Below, piece by piece: positions 1 through 8,711 of a stretch of DNA of 64,000 nucleotides. A program made the translations under genes and the position numbers. Under the pieces are notes generated by a model. The model had not been told where the DNA came from. It did no database searches and worked only from the letters and a program-made list of their open reading frames with translations. Source of the stretch: BOG-908 sp964247675 (GTDB taxonomy: Bacteria; Pseudomonadota; Alphaproteobacteria; Acetobacterales; Acetobacteraceae); contig CAXTVW010000001.1 of the NCBI GenBank assembly GCA_964247675.1, positions 51,799 to 115,798 on the forward strand, read 5' to 3'. Within the stretch, counting starts at the first letter, position 1. The number at the start of each line of letters is the position of its first letter.

Positions 1-130
1 TCGCCGGATGGCGTGCGCGATGAACAGGGATACAAGCCGGCTGAGCGTGGGGGACAGGATCGGCTGCACTACTCCGGCTGATACAGGAGCGCCTCACCTC
101 ATATCAGCCGGCCTGGAGAGTGACGGTTGC

Positions 131-290
131 GGAAGCAAGCAAGGCCTTCTTTTCTTGAAAGAAGAAGCAAAGAACTTTGGCTTTCCCGCAACTTCAGCGC
201 GCGCGTTTGTCCGCGAACACGCGACTGCTGCAAGTGTGGGGAAACAAAATTTTGCTTCTCTTTTTAAAAGAGGACTGCCTGCTTTCTGCC
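131..290. repeat. Nested palindromic intergenic repeat, copy 1 (degenerate)
   Basis: Left arm GGAAGCAAGCAAGGCCTTC, an inner part containing CAGCGCGCGCGTTTGTCCGC, and a right arm ending GACTGCCTGCTTTCTGCC match the family described under copy 6 in layout and in much of their sequence. Arms are more diverged than in other copies (for example TTTTAAAAGAG in the right arm). It lies just beyond the stop of the GNAT-like gene at 318. Bases 1-130 left of it show no gene I can support. Confidence 0.8.
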
Positions 291-317
291 GCGCGCCGAC
301 GCCAGCGCCGGTTGGTC

Positions 318-1262
318 TCAGGGTGCGAGCAGCGCCAGCTCCGTGTAAGCGATATCGCCCGCGCGCGGTCTAACAGGGCCCTTGTAGTACATGGGGCACT
401 TGCCCGGCAGGTAGCGGCCTGGCAGGCCGGCCACCGGACCGCTCGTCCCGGCCATGACCGACAGGAAACCATGCCGGGCGAGGTAGCGCCCGATCGCCCC
501 GGCATGGCGGCCGAGGTCGGCCAGGTCGCGGCAGTAGATGAGCTGGACGGCGCGCAGCCGGTGGCGAGAAGGACGGTGCCTGAATACGAACGGCACCACG
601 CCTGTCCGGCCGACGCAGGTAAACGTCAGGCAGCCAACACTGGCGTGGAAGGTGAGAAGCGCCTGCTCGTAAGGGCTCAAGGCGCCGGCCTCGCCCGGCG
701 TCCAGGGCACGATCCTTGTGCCCAGCGCCGGGGTGCCAAGCAGCGGCAGACCTACGAAAACGCCCTCGGCAAAGCGGCGGAAACCCTGCGCCTCGATAAC
801 CGGCCAGGTACGCTCGGCCGGCGTCACGTTGAGGCAGGTGGCGCCGAGCGCCAGAAGGCGATGGTAGAGAATCGTCCCGTAGGGACGGTAGCGCGGCTGC
901 ACGTACCAGCACGCAACGTTGAGACGGGTGGCGGGCAGGGGGTCGCCGCCAGGCGCTGCCAGCGTCAACACGGCGCCCACGGGCTGGCCGTGCGCCTCCA
1001 GCAGGTAGCCGAACCGCGGCATGCCCGCCACGGCCGGCATACGCGCGATGGTGGCCAGCGCCGCCGTGAACCAGGCGAGCGGCTTGTCTGGAAAACCTTC
1101 GCGGAGCAGCGCGGCCACAGCCGGCAGGTCGCCTTCCCCGATCTCGCGGCTGACAGTTTGGCTGACCATGGCGGCCCGCTTGCGGACCGGTGCTGCCGCC
1201 GGGCTGGCCGGCCCTGAATCGGTCAGCGAGGCGGCCGCTGTCTCGGCGAGATCGAACGTCAC
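318..1262 (-). CDS. GNAT-like acyltransferase-fold protein
   Basis: A 314-residue protein. A Met at about residue 32 starts the folded part (VSREIGEGDLPAVAALL), which reads like the first helix of a GNAT N-acetyltransferase; the next ~80 residues give the typical strand pattern (GYLLEAHGQPVGAVLTL, then WYVQPRYRPYG). A second half of similar length may be a second diverged GNAT lobe. The GTG start at 1262 overlaps the stop of the MetA-like gene (GTGA), so the two are translationally coupled; the ATG at 1169 is an alternative. The substrate is not visible. Its position at the end of a run with polysaccharide and acyl-activation genes suggests acyl transfer to a sugar or to a small molecule, which is inference. 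Confidence 0.6.
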   Translation of the reverse strand: MTFDLAETAAASLTDSGPASPAAAPVRKRAAMVSQTVSREIGEGDLPAVAALLREGFPDKPLAWFTAALATIARMPAVAGMPRFGYLLEAHGQPVGAVLTLAAPGGDPLPATRLNVACWYVQPRYRPYGTILYHRLLALGATCLNVTPAERTWPVIEAQGFRRFAEGVFVGLPLLGTPALGTRIVPWTPGEAGALSPYEQALLTFHASVGCLTFTCVGRTGVVPFVFRHRPSRHRLRAVQLIYCRDLADLGRHAGAIGRYLARHGFLSVMAGTSGPVAGLPGRYLPGKCPMYYKGPVRPRAGDIAYTELALLAP

Positions 1263-2245
1263 GCTGGCCAGCCCGAGCCTCCTGGCTGGGCGAAGGCGGC
1301 GGGCGCCCGCAGGGCAGCCCCCCTGCCGCGCTGGCCAGGTCTGGCCGGCACGTTGCGGCGCGCCTGGAGCGCTGCCACGCGCCTCAGCCAGTTTGCATAC
1401 ACATGCAGTGCGGCCGGGCGCCAGCTATACTCCGCGGCGATGTGGCAGGCGATCGCGTCGAAATCGTCCAGCAACGCGGGATCGGGGCGCGCTAGCGCCC
1501 GACAGCGGAACGCCGCCAATTGGGCGAGCACCGCCCGGCCGTAATAGCCGACCGGCGGCTCGGGATAGTATGCGGACCGGCCTGCGAGAAAGGCCTCGAC
1601 GTCGCGGCGGAACTCGCCCGGCAGGGCGGAGAGCCCGTATTCCGGATGGCCCTGCAGGAAGAGGTGCTCGGCGAAGCCGCGCCAGAGGAACATGTCGGGT
1701 CCGGTCTCGGGTGACGCCGAGATGATCTGGAAGCCGGCTTTGACGAGCGCCTTCCGGTCGAGGCCGTAGAAACGGGAGTGCGGCTGCAGCCAGCTGCTTG
1801 CCAGGCCCGGAACGTGACCGTGGCGCCGGCAGAGGAACAGGCCGGAAAGTTTTCGCGCCAGCCTCTGCCGGTGCACGCCGCCGAGCCGGTAGGCGGCGGC
1901 ATGGGCGGCCATACACGACCAGAGCACAGGCGTATCCGTCAACTCGGCCCAGTCAGCAATACGGCTGAGCGTGGGCCAGGCCGGCTCGTCCTCCAGCCAG
2001 GCTGCCTTCGGCTCGCTGCCTGTCACGATCAGCGCGTCCAGTGCCTGCTCTTCCAGCGTGTCGAATGCCTCGTAGTTCGCGTCCACATGGGATTGCAGGA
2101 AGGCAGGGCGCAAGCCGGGCGCCGCGAACAGCTTCAGCCGCACCGTCAAGCCGTCCGAGGCGGCGGACAAGAGCGAGCAGATCTGGCGCTCGACGGCCTG
2201 CATGGCGCCGTCCGGCATGTTGTTGAGCAGTCCAATGGTCAGCAT
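1259..2245 (-). CDS. MetA-like homoserine O-acyltransferase / class I amidotransferase-fold protein
   Basis: A 328-residue protein beginning MLTIGLLNNMPDGAMQAVER, which matches the MetA family opening (INLMPDKIxTE-type). Visible catalytic candidates are Cys111 in LWSCMAAHAAAY and the His200/Glu202 pair in QGHPEYG, the Cys-His-Glu triad of MetA enzymes. MetA transfers a succinyl or acetyl group from its CoA ester to homoserine at the entry to methionine synthesis. The sequence is well diverged from housekeeping MetA and has an Arg/Ala-rich tail after residue 290. It overlaps the GNAT gene by 4 bp and sits among acyl-carrier and ligase genes, so a role in a specialised pathway is as plausible as methionine synthesis. 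Confidence 0.7.
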   Translation of the reverse strand: MLTIGLLNNMPDGAMQAVERQICSLLSAASDGLTVRLKLFAAPGLRPAFLQSHVDANYEAFDTLEEQALDALIVTGSEPKAAWLEDEPAWPTLSRIADWAELTDTPVLWSCMAAHAAAYRLGGVHRQRLARKLSGLFLCRRHGHVPGLASSWLQPHSRFYGLDRKALVKAGFQIISASPETGPDMFLWRGFAEHLFLQGHPEYGLSALPGEFRRDVEAFLAGRSAYYPEPPVGYYGRAVLAQLAAFRCRALARPDPALLDDFDAIACHIAAEYSWRPAALHVYANWLRRVAALQARRNVPARPGQRGRGAALRAPAAFAQPGGSGWPA

Positions 2246-2291
2246 GCCTGATCCTCCCTCGGTGGCGTGGGTGATTGCGGGGATTCGCCGT

Positions 2292-4526
2292 TTACGCGGA
2301 GCCCGCGGCAGTCCGGTGCCACAGGCTTTCCCGACGCGGCTGGTAGGGATATCCGTAGGTTGCGGGCATTGCGGGAACCTTGTTCAGGACCAGGCCGCAC
2401 ACGTGCCCCCCCGCCACGCGCAAGGCGCGTATGGCGCGCAGGACCTGCTCGCAGGACGTGGACTGGACGGCGCAGACGAGCACCGTCGCGTCCACCGCCT
2501 GCGCCGCAAGGACCGCGTCCGAGGAGGCGAGGATGGGTGCGGAGTCGACGATGACCAGGTCGAATTGCGTGCGCAGCTCGGCGAGCAAAACCTGCAATCC
2601 CGCGCCCTCCAGCGACGGATCGGATCGCTCGCCGCATAGCAGCCCGGCCGTCACGATGCACAGCGGCAGATCCGGATGCCGGCTCACCGCCGTGGAAAAC
2701 GAGCCTGAGCGGGCCACGATTTCAGTAGCACCGATCCCCAGACCCTCCAGCATCAGGCGCACGCAAGGGTGGTGCAAGTCGAAATCGACGAGTGCCGTCC
2801 TTATCCCGGACCGTGCCGCGGTGAGCGACAGGCTGACGGCAAGCGTGGACTTCCCCTCGCTTGGTTCGGAGGAGGTGATCTGCACCACTCTCGCGCCCTC
2901 GCCGGCACGCGGCCGGATGGCGAGGCGCAGGCGCCGCAGGCTGTCCGCATAAAGCGAGGCGGGGTTGCCTTCCAGGTAGCACAGCAGGGAGGAGGCATCC
3001 CGGTTACGGCCGAGCTCGCGCCGGCCGAGGCGGGGGATCGCTCCCAGGACAGGCAGTTGCAACCGGCTCTCGGCCTGGTCGGCATCTTCCACCCGCCCGC
3101 GCAGCAGCGTGCTCGTCAGCGTGAACCCCATGCCCAGGCACAGGCCGAACACAACGCCCGCCGGCAGGCACAGCATCGGGCGGGGAAAGTTCGGCTGTTC
3201 GGGAAACGGCGCCGGCGAGATGATCCCGGCTTCCGCCCGCTGCCGGGTCTCCTGCTGCTCGACGTCGTGCAGCCTGTTCAGCGCCGCCTCGTAGGTGGTG
3301 CGGTTCACCTGAGCCACCCGTTCCGCCTCGTTCAGCAGCGCGCGGCCGTGCACGTTGTCGGCCGCCGCCTCGTCGGCCGCGATCGCCTTCAGCAACGCCT
3401 GCACCGACCGCACGCGTGCCTGTGCCGAATCATACTGGTCGCGCAGTGCCAAAGTGAGCCGGAGCGTTTCGGTACGCATGCGCGCGTTCAGGGTCGCCAG
3501 GCTGCTGGCGGCCTGCACGCGGACCGGGTGGTTCGCGCCATATACCGTGGAGAGGTCGGCCAGCTTGCGTTCGGCATCCACCGTGCTGGTGCGCAGCGTA
3601 TCGAGCATGAGCGAGCCGCCGACATCGGGCATCCCGCCCGCCCGTATCGTGCTCATCGCCTGGCCGTAGCGGGCGCCGGCCTGCGCCGCTTCCGCCTGCG
3701 CCTTCACCAGTTCGGTCGTGAGCTCAGCCAGCGTCTGCCGGTTCGTGCTCGAGCCAGGTGCATTGTCGGTCTGCAACAGACCGTACTGGTGACGGATGGT
3801 CTGCACCCTGGCCTCGCTGGCAACCAGTTCGGGCCTGATCTGCTCCAGCCTTGCATGCAGCCAGGCGCCGTCGTTATGCGCCTCGGCATATTTCGTGGCG
3901 ACCTGGTCGGCGATGTAGGCGTCCGCGACCGCGGTCGCGAGGTGCTGCGCCGCCTGGGCGCTCGGGGCCGTCACCGTCACCGTGATGACGTAGGTCATCC
4001 CGACGCGCGACGTGCGTATCATCTTGCCCAGGCGGTCTATCGCCCGCTCGGTCCGAATCTCGGGACTGTCGGCCACCGGCGCGCGCGTGCCCGTCAGCAT
4101 GTCCAGCATGCGCCGCGGCAGCGACTTCGACAGGCCGCCGAACAACGGGTTGTCCGCCATGTGGTCAGCGCGTACCACCTTCTCCAGCAGCCGCGACGAG
4201 ATCAGTATCTGCTCGACATCGGCGACCTTGCCGCTGTCGACAGCGATGCTGGCGAACTCCTCGTTGGCGCCCAGGGTGTCCGCCTGTTTCGGGTCCAGAA
4301 GGATCGAGACACCGCTCTTGTAGTTTGCCGGCAGAACGCGGAGCGCGCCGACGCCAAGTGCCAGCCCCAGGACGGCGCAGCCTGCGATCAGCAGACGGTT
4401 GCGCCAGAAAGCGCGCAGGATGCGGCCGAACTCGACGCCTTGCGGTGCCTCGCCGCCACATTCCTGGCCCGGCGCCATTGCGGGCGGCTCATAAGGCTGC
4501 AAGGTCTCGTGCGAAGTCACGTCCAT
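2292..4526 (-). CDS. Wzz-type polysaccharide co-polymerase fused to a BY-kinase domain
   Basis: About 744 residues. After a short cytoplasmic start (MDVTSHETLQPYEPP) there is a first membrane segment (LLIAGCAVLGLALGVGAL), a long periplasmic helical region, a Pro-rich second membrane segment (near PFPEQPNFPRP) and a C-terminal ATPase. The ATPase shows Walker A (SSEPSEGKST), Walker A' (ALVDFDLHHP) and Walker B (LVIVDSAPI), the order of bacterial tyrosine autokinases. These inner-membrane proteins set chain length and drive export of Wzy-dependent exopolysaccharide. The C-terminal tyrosine cluster is short (TYGYPYQ). The ATG at 4526 is chosen because longer versions overlap the upstream gene; the glycosylphosphotransferase gene ends 17 bp before it, so the two form an operon. 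Confidence 0.9.
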   Translation of the reverse strand: MDVTSHETLQPYEPPAMAPGQECGGEAPQGVEFGRILRAFWRNRLLIAGCAVLGLALGVGALRVLPANYKSGVSILLDPKQADTLGANEEFASIAVDSGKVADVEQILISSRLLEKVVRADHMADNPLFGGLSKSLPRRMLDMLTGTRAPVADSPEIRTERAIDRLGKMIRTSRVGMTYVITVTVTAPSAQAAQHLATAVADAYIADQVATKYAEAHNDGAWLHARLEQIRPELVASEARVQTIRHQYGLLQTDNAPGSSTNRQTLAELTTELVKAQAEAAQAGARYGQAMSTIRAGGMPDVGGSLMLDTLRTSTVDAERKLADLSTVYGANHPVRVQAASSLATLNARMRTETLRLTLALRDQYDSAQARVRSVQALLKAIAADEAAADNVHGRALLNEAERVAQVNRTTYEAALNRLHDVEQQETRQRAEAGIISPAPFPEQPNFPRPMLCLPAGVVFGLCLGMGFTLTSTLLRGRVEDADQAESRLQLPVLGAIPRLGRRELGRNRDASSLLCYLEGNPASLYADSLRRLRLAIRPRAGEGARVVQITSSEPSEGKSTLAVSLSLTAARSGIRTALVDFDLHHPCVRLMLEGLGIGATEIVARSGSFSTAVSRHPDLPLCIVTAGLLCGERSDPSLEGAGLQVLLAELRTQFDLVIVDSAPILASSDAVLAAQAVDATVLVCAVQSTSCEQVLRAIRALRVAGGHVCGLVLNKVPAMPATYGYPYQPRRESLWHRTAAGSA

Positions 4527-4543
4527 GACTGTTCCTGGCCGGC

Positions 4544-5995
4544 TCAGTAGGCGTGCTTGTCGAACAGCATGGTCGTGATCGTGCGCAGCAGGATCCAGCC
4601 ATCCATCGCCACCGAACAGCGCTCGATATATTCGCAATCGAGCGCGATGCGGCGCTGCAGCTTGCCGATCGTCGTCACCTCGCCGCGGCAACCATTGATC
4701 TGCGCCCAGCCGGTGATGCCCGGCTTCACGCGGTGGCGGATACGGTATTCGGCCAAGGTGTCGTGCAGGCTGCGGCCGTCCACGGTCATGCCCAGCGAGT
4801 GCGGCCGCGGCCCGACGATGGACATGTCGCCGCGCAGTACGTTGATCAGTTGCGGCAGCTCGTCCAGGCTCAGCCGGCGCAAGATGCGGCCGACCGGCGT
4901 CACGCGGCGATCATGCCGGGTGGTCTGGTCCAACGCGGCCTCATCGGCGAGATGGGTGAACATCGTGCGGAACTTGAACACCCGGAACACCCGGCACCGC
5001 AGTCCCTCCCGCCGCTGCACGAACAGGACAGGGCCCGGGCTGTCCAGCTTAATGGCCAACGCGATCAGGGCCAGCAACGGCGCGCCGAGCAGGCAGATCA
5101 CCGAGGCCAGCGCCAGGTCCATCGCCCGCTTTGCGGACGCGCGTACCGGACCCATTGCACGCGAGGACAGCGGCACCGCATTCAGCCGGCCCATCCGCGT
5201 GCTGCAACTCGGCGCCGTGGCCTTGGCGGAGCGTTCCGACAGCAGCGTCACGTCGATGTCCAGGCCAGCCAGATGCGGCAGCACCTCGCTGAACACGACT
5301 GCAAGGTTCTGGACGCCGACAATATAGACCTGGTCCACCATGCGCGAGCAGACGGCGTCCTCCAGCCAGGCCAGCGAGGGGCCGTCATTGGTGCCCGGGA
5401 TCGGCATGCAGACCGCCGCGCGTATGCGGTTGCCGGACGCCTCTTCCAGTTCATCGGCGGCTTCGCGCGCCGTGCCGCGGTCCGTGGCCATCACCAGCGC
5501 GCGGTCTATGCAGCTGCCGTCAACCAGGCGGGCCTGCAGGCGGGCCTGCCAGAACTGGCGCGCGGCGATGGCCAACAGCATGCCGGTTGCCAGCGCGCAG
5601 ATCGTCGTGGGGATCGGGATGTCCGGCCGGAGTGCGAGCAGAAGGACGGTGACGGCCAGCACCCAGAGCAGGCAGGCCGTGGCCAACGGCCCGGAGCTGA
5701 ACGCGTGGTGACCGTGCAGGGGACGGTAGAGCTGTTGCGATTGCGCGGCCATGAACCATAAGGCGAGCGAGGCGAGGGAGACCGCGGGGACCTGCAATGG
5801 CAGGCTGTGCCAGCCCGACGCGACCAGCAATATGCCGGCCGGCACGAGGAGCGTGATCGCCGCCTCGCCGCCGGCCACGGGTCCCAGCCAGGACCACACG
5901 GACACTCTCGGCACGGCCCGGAAATCCACGGCAGGACGCAGGCGGCTTGCTTTGCCTGCGCCTTGCGGCTCGGTCGGCAGCGTGTGCAACAGCAT
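4544..5995 (-). CDS. Exopolysaccharide biosynthesis polyprenyl glycosylphosphotransferase (WcaJ/PssY type)
   Basis: A 483-residue inner-membrane enzyme. The N-terminal half has several hydrophobic segments (for example AITLLVPAGILLVASGW and LLWVLAVTVLLLAL) and a nucleotide-binding-like middle. From about residue 255 comes the bacterial sugar-transferase domain: KRAMDLALASVICLLG membrane re-entrant helix, FVQRREG, FKFRTM, LRRLSLDELPQLINVLRGDMSIVGPRP and KPGITGWAQ, all signatures of the family. It transfers a hexose-1-phosphate to undecaprenyl phosphate, the first step of polysaccharide repeat assembly. It is transcribed just ahead of the Wzz/BY-kinase gene. No further glycosyltransferases are seen in the window, so the sugar is unknown. 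Confidence 0.93.
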   Translation of the reverse strand: MLLHTLPTEPQGAGKASRLRPAVDFRAVPRVSVWSWLGPVAGGEAAITLLVPAGILLVASGWHSLPLQVPAVSLASLALWFMAAQSQQLYRPLHGHHAFSSGPLATACLLWVLAVTVLLLALRPDIPIPTTICALATGMLLAIAARQFWQARLQARLVDGSCIDRALVMATDRGTAREAADELEEASGNRIRAAVCMPIPGTNDGPSLAWLEDAVCSRMVDQVYIVGVQNLAVVFSEVLPHLAGLDIDVTLLSERSAKATAPSCSTRMGRLNAVPLSSRAMGPVRASAKRAMDLALASVICLLGAPLLALIALAIKLDSPGPVLFVQRREGLRCRVFRVFKFRTMFTHLADEAALDQTTRHDRRVTPVGRILRRLSLDELPQLINVLRGDMSIVGPRPHSLGMTVDGRSLHDTLAEYRIRHRVKPGITGWAQINGCRGEVTTIGKLQRRIALDCEYIERCSVAMDGWILLRTITTMLFDKHAY

Positions 5996-6172
5996 CGGTC
6001 CACCCCGGGATCATTCTCGGGTGTCTGGCACCAGCGGGCCTCACCCAGGTGCGGACAATGGCGGAATGAAACGGTGGCAAGCAGAAGCGTGTGCACTAGG
6101 CGATGTAGGGCAGCGGGGTGGACGCTCGTGAAACTTCGCTGTCCTGTAGCGCGCGTTTCGGTATCGAGGGTT

Positions 6173-6319
6173 GCAAGGCAAGCAGTTCTTTTTTGAAAAA
6201 AAGAACCAAAAAACTTTTATCTCCGTACGGTACGCGTCTTGGAGACGGCGCGTCAGCAAACGGCGACAGCGCAGAGGGAAGCTTTTTACTTCTTTTCTCG
6301 AAAACAAGCCTTCCTTACT
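6173..6319. repeat. Nested palindromic intergenic repeat, copy 2
   Basis: Left arm GCAAGGCAAGCAGTTC followed by the T6-GA-A7 palindrome is intact; the right arm (GCTTTTTACTTC, AAGCCTTCCTTACTG) is partly decayed. It fills most of the 5996-6322 gap between the glycosylphosphotransferase start and the SDR stop at 6323, that is immediately downstream of the SDR/ligase/ACP operon, where it could end that transcript. Confidence 0.85.
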
Positions 6320-6322
6320 GTG

Positions 6323-7054
6323 TCAGGCCGTATTCCCGGCATCCACCGTCAGCGTCGTCCCCGTGATGTTGCGCGCCGCGTCGCCCACCAGGAACGCTAC
6401 CGCACCGGCCACGTCCGACGCCTCCGCCATCCGCTTCAACGCAGACCGTGACGCGATCTTCTTGATCTGCGGCACCGTCATTTCGCCCGTCATCTCGGTG
6501 GCGATGAAGCCTGGTGCCACCGTGTTGACGGTGATGCCGAGCGGGCCGAGTTCGCGCGCCAGCGAACGGGTGAACCCGCCCAACGCCGCCTTCGACGCCG
6601 AATAGACCGACAGGCCGCTGTAGCCGGTGGAACCGACGATGGAGGAGATGTTGACGATGCGTCCGGCGCCGCCCACCATCATCGAGCGCACGGCATATTT
6701 CGTGAGCATGATGACCGACACCACGTTCAGCCGTATCAATGCCTCGATCTGTGCGTTCGGCATCGTCGCCAGTATGCCGCTGGTGCCGATGCCGGCGTTG
6801 TTGACGATTCCGTAGAGATGTCCGAACTCGCCTGTCACCTTCGCGACCAGCCCGCCGAGCCCGTCGGTGTCGGACAGGTCGCTGGCGCAGAAGCTCAGCC
6901 GGCCGGCGCCGCCCGCAGACGATGCGATTTGCGCTTCCAGCGCGTCGCTGGACTTGCGGGCTACCGCGATCACGCCGAAGCCGGCTTCGGCGAGCCGCGA
7001 TGCGGTGGCCAGGCCCAGGCCGCGGCTTCCGCCGGTCAGCAAGATGTTACGCAT
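6323..7054 (-). CDS. SDR-family oxidoreductase (FabG-like)
   Basis: A 243-residue classical short-chain dehydrogenase. Visible signatures are the nucleotide-binding TGGSRGLG (residues 7-14), NNAG (85-88), active-site Ser137/138 in VNISSIVG, and Tyr151-x3-Lys155 in VYSASK. PGFIATEMT follows, as in FabG-type 3-oxoacyl-ACP reductases. It should reduce a keto group or oxidise a hydroxyl with NAD(P)H in the cytosol. The start overlaps the end of the AMP-ligase gene by 8 bp and an acyl carrier protein precedes that, so a carrier-bound substrate is likely; the exact substrate is not readable. Confidence 0.9.
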   Translation of the reverse strand: MRNILLTGGSRGLGLATASRLAEAGFGVIAVARKSSDALEAQIASSAGGAGRLSFCASDLSDTDGLGGLVAKVTGEFGHLYGIVNNAGIGTSGILATMPNAQIEALIRLNVVSVIMLTKYAVRSMMVGGAGRIVNISSIVGSTGYSGLSVYSASKAALGGFTRSLARELGPLGITVNTVAPGFIATEMTGEMTVPQIKKIASRSALKRMAEASDVAGAVAFLVGDAARNITGTTLTVDAGNTA

Positions 7055-8450
7055 GCAGCCGTGCCAGCTTCCCCGAACGGCTGAGATCCACGCTGCGCAC
7101 GAAGCTGATCGAGACGGGGATCTTGTGGGCCTGCAGGCGGGTCCGGCAGAACGACTGTATGTCCTCCACCAGGTCGCAGGCCAGCCGTTCGCGGCTGTCT
7201 ATCTCGTGTTGGATCTCCGGCCGGCACATTATGTCGGCGGCCACGACGGCGCCGGTGATCGGGTTGCGCCGTGCCCACACCGCACAGATGTCGACTGCGG
7301 GATGTTCGTAGAGGATCGCTTCGACCTCCTCGGGATGCACCTTGCGCCCGCCGATGTTCACCTGCCCGCTCCGCCGCCCGGCGAAATGGTAGCGGCCATC
7401 GTGCAGATTCAGCAGGTCGCCGGTGTCCACGAAGCCATCCTCGGCTGCAACCGGGATGCGCGTCCGGTCCAGGTAGCCGAGCGCGTTCAGCGGCGAGCGG
7501 ATACGGAGATCCTGCCCGCGTATCTCGGCCTCCACCCGGGGCACCAGGACCGTCGCGTAATCGGCAGGCAAGCCGGCACGCCCGTCGGAGACCTGGAAGG
7601 CGAGCCCAGCCTCGGTCGATGCGAAAGCGTGCACGATCTCCGCCTGCGGGAAGCAGTGCCGCAGCCGGTTGAGGATGGCCTGGTCCGCGATCTCGCCCGA
7701 CAGCCGTACGTAATCCGGCCTGAGCCGGCCGGCCAGGCCGGACATCAGCAACTGGCGATAGTGCGACGGCGTGCCCACCAGGTGGGTGACGCCATGGGCG
7801 GCGGCGTGCGCCACGAAAGCCGGCAGGGTCATGGCCGCGCCGGGCAGCACCAGCGCCTGGTCCTGGATAAGCGCGCGAAGCAGGACCTGCAGGCCGCCAT
7901 AGCGCCGCGTGTCGTAGAACGTGCCCCAGATGTGCTGGGTCCGGTTTTGGGTCCGGTCCGGTCCGTGCTGGGCCGCGACATGCGCGGACAGCGTCTGCAG
8001 CGTGTGCACCACCAGCTTCGGCGCGCCTGTCGTCCCCGAGGTGAGTAGTACCCATTCCGTCTGGCAAGCGGCGGATGTGGGTGGCGCGGCCGCTTCATCC
8101 TCGCCCGGCAGCATCCAGTCCTCGATCACGTGCCCGGCGTCGGCGGCCATGACGATCGCGGCCAGGTGCGCGGCCGCCTCGCCGGCCGGGACCAGCACGA
8201 TGCGCGCTGCCACGCCGTCCAGGGCGATCAGCGCGAGTGCGGCGCGCAACTGGTCGGCCACGGCGAGCACGACGCTGGCGCCAGCATACGCAGCGGCGGC
8301 CCGCGCCGAGGCCCGGCAGGCTGCGGCGCGTGCGAACGGGACGTGCAGGCCGCCGCCGATCAGGGTTCCGGCTCTCGCCTCCTGGCCGTGCGGCCCTCGG
8401 CTCTCCCGCACCCGGCCTTGCCGCTGTATCAGCCCGGCAAGGCGCTCCAT
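7047..8450 (-). CDS. AMP-dependent acyl/aryl ligase (ANL superfamily)
   Basis: A 467-residue adenylating enzyme. Key motifs are LTSGTTGAPK (residues 136-145, ATP/phosphate loop), FASTEAGLAF, a VDTGDLLNLHDGRYHFAGR hinge region and a C-terminal SGKLARL with the adenylation lysine near 461. ANL enzymes make an acyl-AMP and pass the acyl group to CoA or to a carrier-protein thiol. The ATG at 8450 is one base from the stop of the upstream acyl carrier protein gene, and the 3' end overlaps the SDR gene, so ligase, carrier and reductase very probably work together. It is shorter at the N-terminus than usual acyl-CoA synthetases (about 500-550 residues). Confidence 0.88.
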   Translation of the reverse strand: MERLAGLIQRQGRVRESRGPHGQEARAGTLIGGGLHVPFARAAACRASARAAAAYAGASVVLAVADQLRAALALIALDGVAARIVLVPAGEAAAHLAAIVMAADAGHVIEDWMLPGEDEAAAPPTSAACQTEWVLLTSGTTGAPKLVVHTLQTLSAHVAAQHGPDRTQNRTQHIWGTFYDTRRYGGLQVLLRALIQDQALVLPGAAMTLPAFVAHAAAHGVTHLVGTPSHYRQLLMSGLAGRLRPDYVRLSGEIADQAILNRLRHCFPQAEIVHAFASTEAGLAFQVSDGRAGLPADYATVLVPRVEAEIRGQDLRIRSPLNALGYLDRTRIPVAAEDGFVDTGDLLNLHDGRYHFAGRRSGQVNIGGRKVHPEEVEAILYEHPAVDICAVWARRNPITGAVVAADIMCRPEIQHEIDSRERLACDLVEDIQSFCRTRLQAHKIPVSISFVRSVDLSRSGKLARLHA

Positions 8451-8451
8451 C

Positions 8452-8697
8452 TCAAACCAGGGCTCCCTCGTAGAGGCCCACCAGAGCGCCGACCGTCTCC
8501 GGCAGGGCGCCGTCCTCGGCACTGCTGAACGGATCGATGCCGAGCTCGTCTTCCAGATTGGCCACGATGACGGCAAGGCAGAGAGAATCCAGCCCGCTGT
8601 CGAGCAGGGGAAGATCGTCGGTAAGCGGCGGCAGCCGCCTGCCGTTCGTGCGCGCCACGTCGTCGATGACCCGCAGCACAGTGTCTCGCACGCTCAT
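8452..8697 (-). CDS. Acyl carrier protein
   Basis: An 81-residue acidic helical protein. The phosphopantetheine attachment Ser38 lies in DSGLDSLCLAVIVANLEDEL, a clear match to the DSL signature of acyl and peptidyl carrier proteins. It would hold an acyl or aminoacyl group as a thioester in the cytosol. It is followed within 2 bp by the AMP-ligase gene, its likely loading enzyme. The start is the ATG at 8697, downstream of an AGGAG-like site. It is not the housekeeping AcpP by context, since no fab cluster is adjacent. Confidence 0.88.
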   Translation of the reverse strand: MSVRDTVLRVIDDVARTNGRRLPPLTDDLPLLDSGLDSLCLAVIVANLEDELGIDPFSSAEDGALPETVGALVGLYEGALV

Positions 8698-8711
8698 CGC
8701 CGGCTGCTCCT

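Noticed and set aside
177..1217. Long plus-strand open frame opposite the GNAT-like gene
   Set aside because: Arg/Gly/His-rich translation with no family likeness; it mirrors the third-position GC bias of the minus-strand gene. Many similar long frames opposite real genes were rejected for the same reason.
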